DNA from: Fibrivirga algicola | GTDB lineage: Bacteria > Bacteroidota > Bacteroidia > Cytophagales > Spirosomataceae | Assembly: GCF_011742925.1 (NCBI RefSeq) | Contig: NZ_WAEL01000010.1 | Location: forward strand, 62,001-126,000 | DNA: 64,000 nucleotides | Reading direction: 5' to 3' | Shown: positions 7,305-16,123 of the stretch, piece by piece | Layout: every line of letters starts with the position of its first letter | Numbering within the stretch: the first letter of the stretch is position 1 | Program-made: the position numbers and the translations under genes | Notes under the pieces: model-generated | Seen by the model: only the letters and a program-made list of their open reading frames with translations | Database searches by the model: none | What the model was told of the DNA's origin: nothing

Positions 7305-10300
7305 ATGCTGCATAGTATACGGTCTATTCTTACGGGCCAGAGGGGTACGTACCTGTTGCTCACAGTTACCCTTGTACTGGTGTGTGCAACGGGCGTTCGT
7401 GCTCAAACACCAGCCCGTCGTGGACGGACAACGCCAGCAACGCAACGTACACCCGAACAAATAAAGGCGGCGGCTGAAGCAGCCAAAGCAACGGCCGACT
7501 CGATCAAAGCCATTGCTCAGGAACGTTTGGACAGTTTGCGGGCCGTGAAAAACGCGTCGCGCCGCCCCTCAGTACGGTGGACAGACCGCTACGCTACCCG
7601 CTTCTCGGACCGGAACCCCCGCTCACCGTATTTACTCCGTGACCCCAGGTCGCTGAACACCGATTTCAGGATGTTGCCAGACCGTACAGTAACGGTCACC
7701 GAACGCATCACGCCCCGGCCAGGTGTGGCGACTCCGTCGGTGGTAAACCCGAGCGTAATTACTGCGCCGGGAGCCAGCACGCTGGGTACGTCGGCACCGG
7801 CGGTGGCGGGCCCTGTCAGTCAGACTGGCGCCCCTCGCAGCAACGGATTGATCTACCGGCCCGGCGAAAATGTGCCTTATTCGGAGTACAACCGCTTGCA
7901 GAATGAGCGGATCGAAGACCGTCTGTTTCGCGAAAACTCGGCCCGCCGCGATGGGCAAAGTGCCGTTAGCGGGCGTGGTTTGATTCCCAAACTGGAAGTG
8001 CCGCCCGTTTTTGACCGAATTTTTGGAGGCAACAACATCGATTTTAAACCCAACGGCTTCGTCACGCTCGATCTGGGTTATCTGCATCAGTTCATCGATA
8101 ACCCCGCCGTTCCGGTTCGGCTGCGGCGACAGGGTAACCTGATTTTCAACGAGCAGATCAGCATCAACTTCAACGGTCAGATCGGAGAACGGCTGGGCGT
8201 GTTGGCCAACTTCGATACTAAAGCCAGCTTTAATTTCGAGAACGCGCTGAAAGTAAACTACCGGCCACAAGGCCTTATCCCGGGCCTGGGTGCCAATGGC
8301 CTACCCAACTTGCCGCAGGTGCCGGGCCTGCCGAACCTACCTGCCTTTGGTAGCCGGCTGAGTAACCCGCAATTGCCTTTCACGCCGCAGAACGAGAGTA
8401 TTCTGCAAAATGTCGAGGTGGGTAACCTGACCTGGAACCTGAACAGCCAACTGATTCCGGGGGTGCAAAACCTGTTTGGTCTGAAACTGCAAACGCGGTT
8501 TGGTAAGCTGAACGCCACGACGGTCCTGTCGCAGCAGCGGTCGAAAAAACAGGAGATTGTGCTGCGGGGTGGTACGCTCAACCGGCCCTTCGAGATTCGC
8601 GCTGACCAGTACGACGAGAACCGCCACTTCTTTCTGTCGCAATTTTTTCGGAGCAACTATGAGCGGTCACTCAAGAGCCTGCCCAACATTACGTCGGGGG
8701 TAACGGTGACGCGTCTGGAAGTGTACGTCACCAACCGCACCAACACCACCGACCAACTTCGGAACGTGGTGGGCTTCTCAGACCTGGCCGAGCCTGCGCC
8801 GTTTAACCGGGGTAACCCAAATATACAGACGGCCGTTGCGCCCGGCTCGCCCGCCGACAACGCGGCCAACACGCTCTTTGCCCGGCTGAAAGCATCGGCC
8901 CCGCTGCGGAATGCCGACCAGACGCCCGATGTGCTCACAGGTACCTTTGGCCTGCAGCGCGGCACCGACTACGATATGCTGCGGGGGGCCAAACGCCTCA
9001 CCGACCGCGAGTACCGATTTGAACCGCAGCTTGGCTATATCTCGCTGATTACACCGCTTCGGAATGACGAAGTACTGGCCGTTTCTTATGAATATACCTA
9101 TCAGGGTCGACGGTATCAGGTGGGTGAACTTACCGAAGACTACCAAAGTCAGGGGGAGGATAAGGTGCTGTACCTGAAGTTGTTGAAATCGACCACGATT
9201 CGCAATAACTTACAGAATCCGATGTGGAATCTGATGATGAAGAACGTGTATTCGCTGAATACAACGGCACTGTCACGGCAGGGTTTCCAGATGCGGATCG
9301 TGTATAAAGACGACGTATCGGGTATTGATAATCCTAATTTACAGGATAGTAAACTAGCCAACATTCCGCTGGTGCAGGTCTTCGAAGTCGATAAGCTGAA
9401 CGCGCAGCTAGACCCGCAGCCCGATGGTAACTTTGACTATATCGAAGGCATCACCGTCGACAGCCGGAACGGAAAAATCATTTTCCCGGTGCTGGAGCCG
9501 TTTGGGCCATTCCTGCGGAATAAACTGCAAGACCCCATCTTCGAGTCGAAATACGTCTTTGAAGAACTGTACCGCACTACGCTGGCCGATGCGCAGCAAA
9601 TTGCCGTTAAAAACAAGTTCTTTATTCGCGGTAGTTTTCAATCGGGACAGGGGCAGGGCATCGATTTGCCCTATGGCGTAAAGGAACAGTCAGTACAGGT
9701 ATCGGCGGGTGGTGTGCCGCTGGTGGCGGGGCAGGATTACGTGGTAGAAGGGCAGCGGGTACGGATCCTGAACGAGAGTATCTCGAATTCGGGTCGCGAA
9801 ATTCGCATCAGCTTCGAAACGCCTGACTTGTTCCAGAATCAGATTCGCACGCTGGTGGGTGCCCGACTCGATTACCGACTGACGCCCGAGATCAACGTCG
9901 GAATGACGGCCATGAACATGCGCGAAACGCCGTCGGGCTTCCTGACGCGGGTAGCTATTGGCAATGAGCCGGTGAACAACACCATGCTCGGCTTCGATAT
10001 AAACCTGCGCAAAGATTCGCCGGGGCTCACCCGCTTCCTCGACCGCCTGCCATTCATTCAAACCAAGGAACTGTCGGCGGTGCAATTTACCGGCGAAGTC
10101 GCCGAGTTTATTCCGGGTGTATCGCCTCGCGCCAACAACAATGCCTTCATCGACGACTTCGAGGCCACCCGCACCATTTTCGATCTGACCCGGCAACCCA
10201 CACGCTGGCGCATAGGCTCTACCCCGCAGGAGTTTCCGCAGGGCAGCGCAGGCAATGTGCTGGAGTATGGATACCGCCGCGCCCGCACATCGGTATATAG

Positions 10301-13300
10301 TGTAGACCAGACTCTGTACCTGCCCGACGCAACGGGTGGCGTGGGTAGTAACCTCACCCAGAACGACCTGTCGAATGTATATGAGCGGTACTTTCTGCCC
10401 AACGTGCTGTTTCCCGGCCGGTCACCCCGACAGATTCAGCAGCCGGAGAATATCCTCGATGTTGCTTATTTCCCCAGCGAACGGGGGATTTACAACTACA
10501 ACCCGAACCTGAACAATGACGGAACACTGCCTAATCCCCGCCAGAATTTTGGGGCTGTAACGCGGGCCGTCTCGTCAGACAACGATTTCGACAACGCCAA
10601 CATCGAGAACATCGTTTTCTGGATGATGGACCCCTTTGTGCAGGGCGAAAATGGGAAGGTGCGCGGCAATCCCGATAACTCACAGAACTTCCCGAACTCG
10701 ACGGGCGGCATTCTGCACTTCAACCTCGGCGACGTGTCGGAGGATGTGATCAAAGACGGCCGGTTCAACTTCGAGAATGGTATTCCCATCGATACCACCA
10801 ACTCGCGGCTAGGTGGGCGGCTGGCCGACACCCCTTGGGGGAAAGCACCTACGCAGCAGTTTGTGACCAATGCCTTTACCAATCAGGAAGGGGCCCGGCA
10901 AAAGCAGGATATCGGTCTCGATGGCCTGAACAACAACGAAGAGCAAGCCAAGTTCAAGCCGTATCTGGATGCCGTGCGGGCGCGGGTGACTAATCAGGAG
11001 GCCCTGCGGCAAATCGAGAGCGACCCCTCGAATGACGATTTCCGGTATTACCTGGGGGCCCAGGCCGACTCGGCCAGGTACGTGGTGGCGCGGTACAAAT
11101 CGTTTATGGGCATGGAAGGCAACTCGCCCGAAACGGCCAACGACCTGAACAACTTCACCTCGCCTGCCTCGTCGATTTTGCCCGATATTGAGGATTTGAA
11201 TTCGGACAATACCATCAACGAGCAGGAAGCCTACTACGACTACAGCATCGATCTGCGGCCCGGCCGGCTGGCAGTCGGCAATGGCTACATCATTGATAAA
11301 GTAAACGCCGAGGGCGTCGATTGGTACCTGTTCCGAATTCCGGTGCGGAATTTTACGAACAAGGTCGGTAACATCAACGGCTTCAAGTCGATCCGGTTCT
11401 TCCGGATGTACCTGACCGATTTTGCGCAGCCGGTGGTGCTTCGCTTTGCCCAGTTGCAGATGGAAGCCAACCAGTATCGTCGCTACGCTGGTGACCTCAC
11501 GCAGCGCGGATTGCAGGACGTACCTGAGCCTTATGATGCTCAGTTTAAGGTGTCGGCGGTAAACGTGGAAGAAAACAACCAGGTGTCGGCCGAAAAGTAT
11601 GTGTACGACGTACCGCCCGGCTTCATCCGTGATGTCGACTATACGCAACCGAACAACAACGTACAGCTCAATGAGCAGTCGATGGCGCTGAGCGTGACTA
11701 ACCTGCGCGATGGTGATTCGCGCGGGGCGTTTCGCAATACGAATTTCGACTTCGTGAACCGCGACCGGCTGAACATGTTCATTCACATGCACAACCCGCA
11801 GGATGAAGATGGACAGGTAGGCGCGTTTCTGCGGATCGGTACTGACTACACCGAGAACTACTACGAAATTGAAATTCCGGGCTTGAAATCAACGCGCCGC
11901 GGCCCGGTCACCGTCGACGAGATCTGGCCGTCGCAGAATGAACTTGATCTGGCGTTTAGTGAACTGACTGACCTGAAAGCGGCACGAAACAAGCAACTGT
12001 CTCGCCGAACGGGCCTGCCATTCACGCAGCCCTCAGCCAATCAGCGGTATAACCTGACCATTGTGGGTAACCCTGATCTGAGTTCGGTGCAGAGCATCAT
12101 GATCGGGGTACGTAACCCCAAATCGTCCGATGAGCAGTCGAAGACCTTTACCATTTGGGTGGATGAACTGCGGGCTACGGGTATCAACCAGCAATCGGGT
12201 CGGGCGGCTATCGGAGCGTTGAATCTGCGCCTGGCCGATCTGGCTACCATTACGGCATCGGGACGATATTCAAGCTTTGGTTTTGGGGGTGTACAGACCA
12301 AGCCAACGGAACGTACCCGCGAAGAAGCGACGGAGTTTGGCCTGACTGCCGCGCTTTCGCTTGACAAGTTTTTGCCGGAGAAGTGGGGTTTGAAAATTCC
12401 GTTCTACGCCAACTACGACTCCCGTTTGGCCACGCCGCAATTCGACCCGCTTGATCCCGATATGCCGTTGGAAAAGTCGATTGCCAGTCTGCCCGAAGGA
12501 AACCCGATCAGCCCGTCGGAGTACCGGCGGCTGGTGCAGGACATGACCACGCGCCGGGGTATCAACTTCTCGAACGTGCGCAAAATTCGGGTCGATCCGA
12601 ACGGGAAAGCGCATTTCTGGGATATTGAAAACTTCGGATTCAACTACGCCTTCAACGACATCCGACGCTCCAACATCCTGACGGGTGAGTATATTCAGGA
12701 GCAGTACCGGGGGGGCATCACGTATAATTTCACCAGCCAGCCCAAGCCGTTCGAGCCGTTCCGGAACGTACCTGGTCTGGAACGCAAATACCTGTACTGG
12801 CTGAAAGATTTTAACCTGACACTGCTGCCAACGATCGTGTCGATCCGCGCCGACATTGACCGCAGCTACATCAAAACGCAGCTCCGCAACGCCGACCTGA
12901 GCACCAACGGTATTTCGCCGCAGTTCGAGAAATACTTTTTCTTCAACCGCTATTACGACCTCACCTGGAACCTGACCAAGAACCTGGTTGTGTCATACCG
13001 GGCTGCCGCCAACGCCATTATCGATGAACCGTATGGCGAGATCAACACGCCGTACCAACGCGATTCGATCTGGCGCAGCCTGCAGAATCTGGGGCGGATG
13101 AAGAACTACCAGCAGGAGATCAAAACGACCTACCGGATTCCGTTCGACAAGTTTCCGATCGTGAACTGGGTGCAGGGCGACCTGACCTACAACATTGGCT
13201 ATCAGTTCACGGCCAACTCGTTCGGGATCAAAGATTCGCTGTTTGTGCCGTTCGGTAACACGATCCGCAACAACCGCGAGGTGGGCATTGTGGGCCGGGT

Positions 13301-14795
13301 CGATCTGGTGCTGCTCTACAACAAGATTCGCACGCTCCGCTGGGCCAACACGCCTTCGCCGCCCCGCCTGAATTTTGCCCGGAACCCCGGTAGTATCCAG
13401 GAGATCAACCCCGGCGGCAATCAACTGCTGAAGAGCTTTGTGCGGGCGTTAATGACCGTGCGCGGCATCAACGTGTCGTATAACGTACAGGAAAATACCA
13501 TTTTGCCGGGCTTCCTGCCAACGCCCGGCCTGTTCGGGCTTGACAATTTTGGCGCGCCGGGGCTACCGTTTGTGCTGGGCGATCAGAATGGCGACATTGC
13601 CCGACGAGCTGCGCGGGCGGGCTGGCTGTCGCCGAGTACAGTGCAGAACGCGCCCTTTACGCAGGCAGTTACCAAGCGCTTCCTGGCCAGCACTACGCTT
13701 GAGCCTTTCCGCGATTTCCGGATCAACGTAACGGCCAACTACAACCGGTCAGACAACTACCAGGAGTTTTACCGGCCGGCTATTTCGGGGGCGGGTTTTA
13801 GCAGTCAGGCACCCATCCGGAATGGCAGCTACAGCATGTCGTACTTCTCATTCGGCACCACGTTCGAGCGCCTGCGGGTGGATAACACATCGCCGATTTT
13901 CGACAAGTTCGAGGCCTATCGTGATATCCTGCAACAACGCCTGAACGCCGATAACCCCGTTGCCCGCGATAACCCGAACGGCTACAACAAGAACTCGCAG
14001 GACGTGCTGATTCCGGCATTCTTCGCGGCTTACAGCGGCTCGAATCCGTGGTCGGTGAAGTACTCGCCGTTTTACAACCTGCCGTTCCCGAACTGGGATC
14101 TGAACTACAGCGGTCTGAACAAAGTGAAGCCCTTTAGCAAGGTGTTTACGTCGTTTAACCTCGTGCATCGCTACACCTCGACCTATAGCGTCGGTAACTT
14201 CGTTTCGTCGTTGAGCTACGAGGCGCAGTTCGTGAACCTGGCGGTAAACGATTACAACATTGCCCGGCAGCTAAACGAAAACGGTCAGTTTATCCCGATT
14301 TTCGTGATGAGCACTATGAGCATGAGCGAGCGCTTTGGCCCATTCATCGGGATTCGGTTTCAGACGAAAAACCGGTTGAGCGGCTCGCTGGAATACAACC
14401 GCTCGCGCGATGCGGCCCTGAACCTGACCAACGCACAGGTAGCGGAGGTGAACACCAAAGACGTAACGGCTTCGCTGGGCTTCACCAAGCAAAACGTGCG
14501 GTTACCCTTCCGTGTGAATGGGGCCATTAAGCGCCTGAAAAACGACCTGACCTTCAACTGCGCCCTGACCCTGCGCGACACCCGCACCATTCAGCGCAAA
14601 CTCGAAGCTGAGCAGATCATTACGGCGGGTAACGTCAATTTCCAGGTACGTCCCCAGCTCAGTTATGTGGTGAACCGCCGCCTGAACGTGAATTTCTACT
14701 TCGACCGCACGTTTAATGACCCGTTGGTGAGCAACAGCTTCATCCGGGCCACCACCTCGGGCGGTGTGCAGGTACGTTTCAATCTGGCGGAGTAA
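7305..14795 (+). CDS. sprA: SprA/Sov, outer-membrane translocon of the type IX secretion system
   Basis: A 2496-residue outer-membrane protein, in the size range of SprA from gliding Bacteroidota (about 2300-2500). SprA forms the very large single-chain beta barrel through which type IX cargo leaves the cell, with roles in gliding and secretion of C-terminal-domain proteins. A signal peptide covers about residues 1-34 (T-V-T-L-V-L-V-C-A-T-G-V-R-A-Q). An Ala/Lys-rich linker follows, then long stretches of alternating aromatic and polar residues typical of barrel strands. The C-terminus ends V-Q-V-R-F-N-L-A-E, a terminal beta strand. The context after ruvA is diagnostic. No frameshift or internal stop is seen. 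Other gld/por genes are not in the window. Confidence 0.95.
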   Translation: MLHSIRSILTGQRGTYLLLTVTLVLVCATGVRAQTPARRGRTTPATQRTPEQIKAAAEAAKATADSIKAIAQERLDSLRAVKNASRRPSVRWTDRYATRFSDRNPRSPYLLRDPRSLNTDFRMLPDRTVTVTERITPRPGVATPSVVNPSVITAPGASTLGTSAPAVAGPVSQTGAPRSNGLIYRPGENVPYSEYNRLQNERIEDRLFRENSARRDGQSAVSGRGLIPKLEVPPVFDRIFGGNNIDFKPNGFVTLDLGYLHQFIDNPAVPVRLRRQGNLIFNEQISINFNGQIGERLGVLANFDTKASFNFENALKVNYRPQGLIPGLGANGLPNLPQVPGLPNLPAFGSRLSNPQLPFTPQNESILQNVEVGNLTWNLNSQLIPGVQNLFGLKLQTRFGKLNATTVLSQQRSKKQEIVLRGGTLNRPFEIRADQYDENRHFFLSQFFRSNYERSLKSLPNITSGVTVTRLEVYVTNRTNTTDQLRNVVGFSDLAEPAPFNRGNPNIQTAVAPGSPADNAANTLFARLKASAPLRNADQTPDVLTGTFGLQRGTDYDMLRGAKRLTDREYRFEPQLGYISLITPLRNDEVLAVSYEYTYQGRRYQVGELTEDYQSQGEDKVLYLKLLKSTTIRNNLQNPMWNLMMKNVYSLNTTALSRQGFQMRIVYKDDVSGIDNPNLQDSKLANIPLVQVFEVDKLNAQLDPQPDGNFDYIEGITVDSRNGKIIFPVLEPFGPFLRNKLQDPIFESKYVFEELYRTTLADAQQIAVKNKFFIRGSFQSGQGQGIDLPYGVKEQSVQVSAGGVPLVAGQDYVVEGQRVRILNESISNSGREIRISFETPDLFQNQIRTLVGARLDYRLTPEINVGMTAMNMRETPSGFLTRVAIGNEPVNNTMLGFDINLRKDSPGLTRFLDRLPFIQTKELSAVQFTGEVAEFIPGVSPRANNNAFIDDFEATRTIFDLTRQPTRWRIGSTPQEFPQGSAGNVLEYGYRRARTSVYSVDQTLYLPDATGGVGSNLTQNDLSNVYERYFLPNVLFPGRSPRQIQQPENILDVAYFPSERGIYNYNPNLNNDGTLPNPRQNFGAVTRAVSSDNDFDNANIENIVFWMMDPFVQGENGKVRGNPDNSQNFPNSTGGILHFNLGDVSEDVIKDGRFNFENGIPIDTTNSRLGGRLADTPWGKAPTQQFVTNAFTNQEGARQKQDIGLDGLNNNEEQAKFKPYLDAVRARVTNQEALRQIESDPSNDDFRYYLGAQADSARYVVARYKSFMGMEGNSPETANDLNNFTSPASSILPDIEDLNSDNTINEQEAYYDYSIDLRPGRLAVGNGYIIDKVNAEGVDWYLFRIPVRNFTNKVGNINGFKSIRFFRMYLTDFAQPVVLRFAQLQMEANQYRRYAGDLTQRGLQDVPEPYDAQFKVSAVNVEENNQVSAEKYVYDVPPGFIRDVDYTQPNNNVQLNEQSMALSVTNLRDGDSRGAFRNTNFDFVNRDRLNMFIHMHNPQDEDGQVGAFLRIGTDYTENYYEIEIPGLKSTRRGPVTVDEIWPSQNELDLAFSELTDLKAARNKQLSRRTGLPFTQPSANQRYNLTIVGNPDLSSVQSIMIGVRNPKSSDEQSKTFTIWVDELRATGINQQSGRAAIGALNLRLADLATITASGRYSSFGFGGVQTKPTERTREEATEFGLTAALSLDKFLPEKWGLKIPFYANYDSRLATPQFDPLDPDMPLEKSIASLPEGNPISPSEYRRLVQDMTTRRGINFSNVRKIRVDPNGKAHFWDIENFGFNYAFNDIRRSNILTGEYIQEQYRGGITYNFTSQPKPFEPFRNVPGLERKYLYWLKDFNLTLLPTIVSIRADIDRSYIKTQLRNADLSTNGISPQFEKYFFFNRYYDLTWNLTKNLVVSYRAAANAIIDEPYGEINTPYQRDSIWRSLQNLGRMKNYQQEIKTTYRIPFDKFPIVNWVQGDLTYNIGYQFTANSFGIKDSLFVPFGNTIRNNREVGIVGRVDLVLLYNKIRTLRWANTPSPPRLNFARNPGSIQEINPGGNQLLKSFVRALMTVRGINVSYNVQENTILPGFLPTPGLFGLDNFGAPGLPFVLGDQNGDIARRAARAGWLSPSTVQNAPFTQAVTKRFLASTTLEPFRDFRINVTANYNRSDNYQEFYRPAISGAGFSSQAPIRNGSYSMSYFSFGTTFERLRVDNTSPIFDKFEAYRDILQQRLNADNPVARDNPNGYNKNSQDVLIPAFFAAYSGSNPWSVKYSPFYNLPFPNWDLNYSGLNKVKPFSKVFTSFNLVHRYTSTYSVGNFVSSLSYEAQFVNLAVNDYNIARQLNENGQFIPIFVMSTMSMSERFGPFIGIRFQTKNRLSGSLEYNRSRDAALNLTNAQVAEVNTKDVTASLGFTKQNVRLPFRVNGAIKRLKNDLTFNCALTLRDTRTIQRKLEAEQIITAGNVNFQVRPQLSYVVNRRLNVNFYFDRTFNDPLVSNSFIRATTSGGVQVRFNLAE

Positions 14796-14808
14796 GGGGG
14801 CGTTTTAG

Positions 14809-14851
14809 TTAGTAGTTACGCTATATCTCCAAGATATGGCGTAACTACTAA
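14809..14851. terminator. 20-bp hairpin after sprA
   Basis: Arms 14809-14828 and 14832-14851 pair over 20 positions with a single G-T wobble and a 3-base loop, 14 bases past the sprA stop. The sequence after it is A-rich rather than T-rich on this strand. Confidence 0.65.
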
Positions 14852-14907
14852 ATAAAAGAGGACTCGTCGTTCGAATAAGGTGCCTTTCGCCAGCCAAAGC
14901 AATACGG

Positions 14908-15498
14908 ATGATTCGGTATATATCAGGCATTTTTATGTTTTTCGCCCTGCTTTCTTGTGATAAGGGTGAAGAGCAGCGCGTACAGATTCTATCTGTCGAC
15001 AGCAGCTTTACGGTCATAAAGCAAACGGCTCCGGTCTTGGCTGATAGTTGTGTCCCTAGCTGTTGGCCACGGGTTTTTGAGAGGGAAACCGATAGTAAAC
15101 CTTACAGGGTTTTTATTGTGTCATTAACAATACCGGGTGAGATTGACTGGTTTTCTAGCCACGATTTTGCAAGACGAATTACAGATTCGTTGTCATACCC
15201 ACTTTTGATGTACCTAAGAACGCTGGCTGCCCGAGAACTATTGCCAGCAGGAACAAGTGGTGATATCTCAAAACGGCTTCAGTATGATGTTGTTGATCAG
15301 CTGCTTAGCAGGAGAATGGATTCCGTTAAGGATGTGGGTTATCTACAGGTGTCGCAGGTCATTGTTGATGCAAAAAACCGTCGGGGCATGTACATCATCC
15401 AACAAACAGGCACTGGTTATGTAGAATTGCTCGTGCAAATTCGATGGGTAAATGGTCGCTGGCAATTTGTAAGAGAAGACCGAATGAGTATTTCATAA
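14908..15498 (+). CDS. Hypothetical lipoprotein, AT-richer than its neighbours
   Basis: A 196-residue protein. The N-terminus M-I-R-Y-I-S-G-I-F-M-F-F-A-L-L-S-C is a lipoprotein signal with the lipid-modified cysteine at residue 17. The mature part has no family I recognise. The C-terminal stretch (Y-V-E-L-L-V-Q-I-R-W-V-N-G-R-W-Q-F-V) looks like paired beta strands of the kind seen in small DUF3828/NTF2-like lipoproteins, but this is only a resemblance. Codon usage is visibly more AT-rich than in sprA or kup, which suggests recent acquisition or weak expression. Confidence 0.65.
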   Translation: MIRYISGIFMFFALLSCDKGEEQRVQILSVDSSFTVIKQTAPVLADSCVPSCWPRVFERETDSKPYRVFIVSLTIPGEIDWFSSHDFARRITDSLSYPLLMYLRTLAARELLPAGTSGDISKRLQYDVVDQLLSRRMDSVKDVGYLQVSQVIVDAKNRRGMYIIQQTGTGYVELLVQIRWVNGRWQFVREDRMSIS

Positions 15499-15580
15499 AT
15501 GAACATCAATGTCCAGGCATGTCCCAACTGAGCTACATGGTGAGCGATTTGCTATCCTGTAAATCAATTACCTTGCTGCC

Positions 15581-16033
15581 ATGAAAAGAGGTATACTGCT
15601 CTTGTTTGTGTTGGCCGGGCTCTTCCTGGCGGGTCGGTGGGTGTGGCTACGGTCTTCGTCGCCGCTGGCTATCGCTGAGCAATTGACGGGCCTCGCTATC
15701 CCCGCCGATGCGGTGGTGGTCAGCTTCCGAAATGATCGGTCGGTGCCGATTGGTGGGGGAGTCACGTGTGGCGAACTGTCGGTGAGCCATCAGCAGGTGC
15801 GGGCGTTGCTCAGGCAGGCCGAAGCTGCCGGGTACGTGTCGAACCGGGGCGCGGGGCAGCCCAATTTGCTGGCGGTGATGAAGCAGGAGGGCTGTTGCCA
15901 GAACTCCGACATTCAGTTCGGCACGGTGCCGGGGCGCTATAAGCTGATGAAGGAAACCAAGTCGGAGTCGGCCTACGCGCTGATCGATTCGCTACACCGG
16001 AGCGTCTACTTTTTCAGCGCCGTGAGCCAGTAA
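15581..16033 (+). CDS. Hypothetical membrane-anchored protein
   Basis: A 150-residue protein starting with a basic, strongly hydrophobic segment (M-K-R-G-I-L-L-L-F-V-L-A-G-L-F-L-A-G) that is either an uncleaved membrane anchor or a signal peptide. The remaining ~120 residues are soluble, include a C-C pair (E-G-C-C-Q-N) and one further cysteine (V-T-C-G-E), and would face the periplasm. I do not recognise the family. It converges on kup, sharing a bidirectional hairpin terminator with it. Confidence 0.6.
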   Translation: MKRGILLLFVLAGLFLAGRWVWLRSSSPLAIAEQLTGLAIPADAVVVSFRNDRSVPIGGGVTCGELSVSHQQVRALLRQAEAAGYVSNRGAGQPNLLAVMKQEGCCQNSDIQFGTVPGRYKLMKETKSESAYALIDSLHRSVYFFSAVSQ

Positions 16034-16068
16034 TCAGGATTGACCGATAATCTTTAGCAGCTACCCGG

Positions 16069-16123
16069 CTGAAACTGGTTATCGGGCCAACTCTTGGGGA
16101 TTCGGCCCGACAACCAGTTTCAG
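16069..16123. terminator. Bidirectional hairpin terminator between 15581-16033 and kup
   Basis: Arms 16069-16088 and 16104-16123 pair at 19 of 20 positions, the exception being a G-T wobble in the leftward transcript. The right arm overlaps the kup stop codon (16120-16122). The position between two convergent genes fits termination for both. Confidence 0.65.

Noticed and set aside
10809-11792. A 327-codon minus-strand frame inside sprA
   Set aside because: It lies wholly within the well-supported sprA gene, is rich in Val/His/Arg as expected of an antisense shadow, and has no start signal.
7305-14795. SprA as a possible RHS, adhesin or polymorphic toxin protein because of its size
   Set aside because: There are no RHS/YD repeats or toxin tail; barrel-like strands, the signal peptide and the ruvA-sprA order identify SprA.
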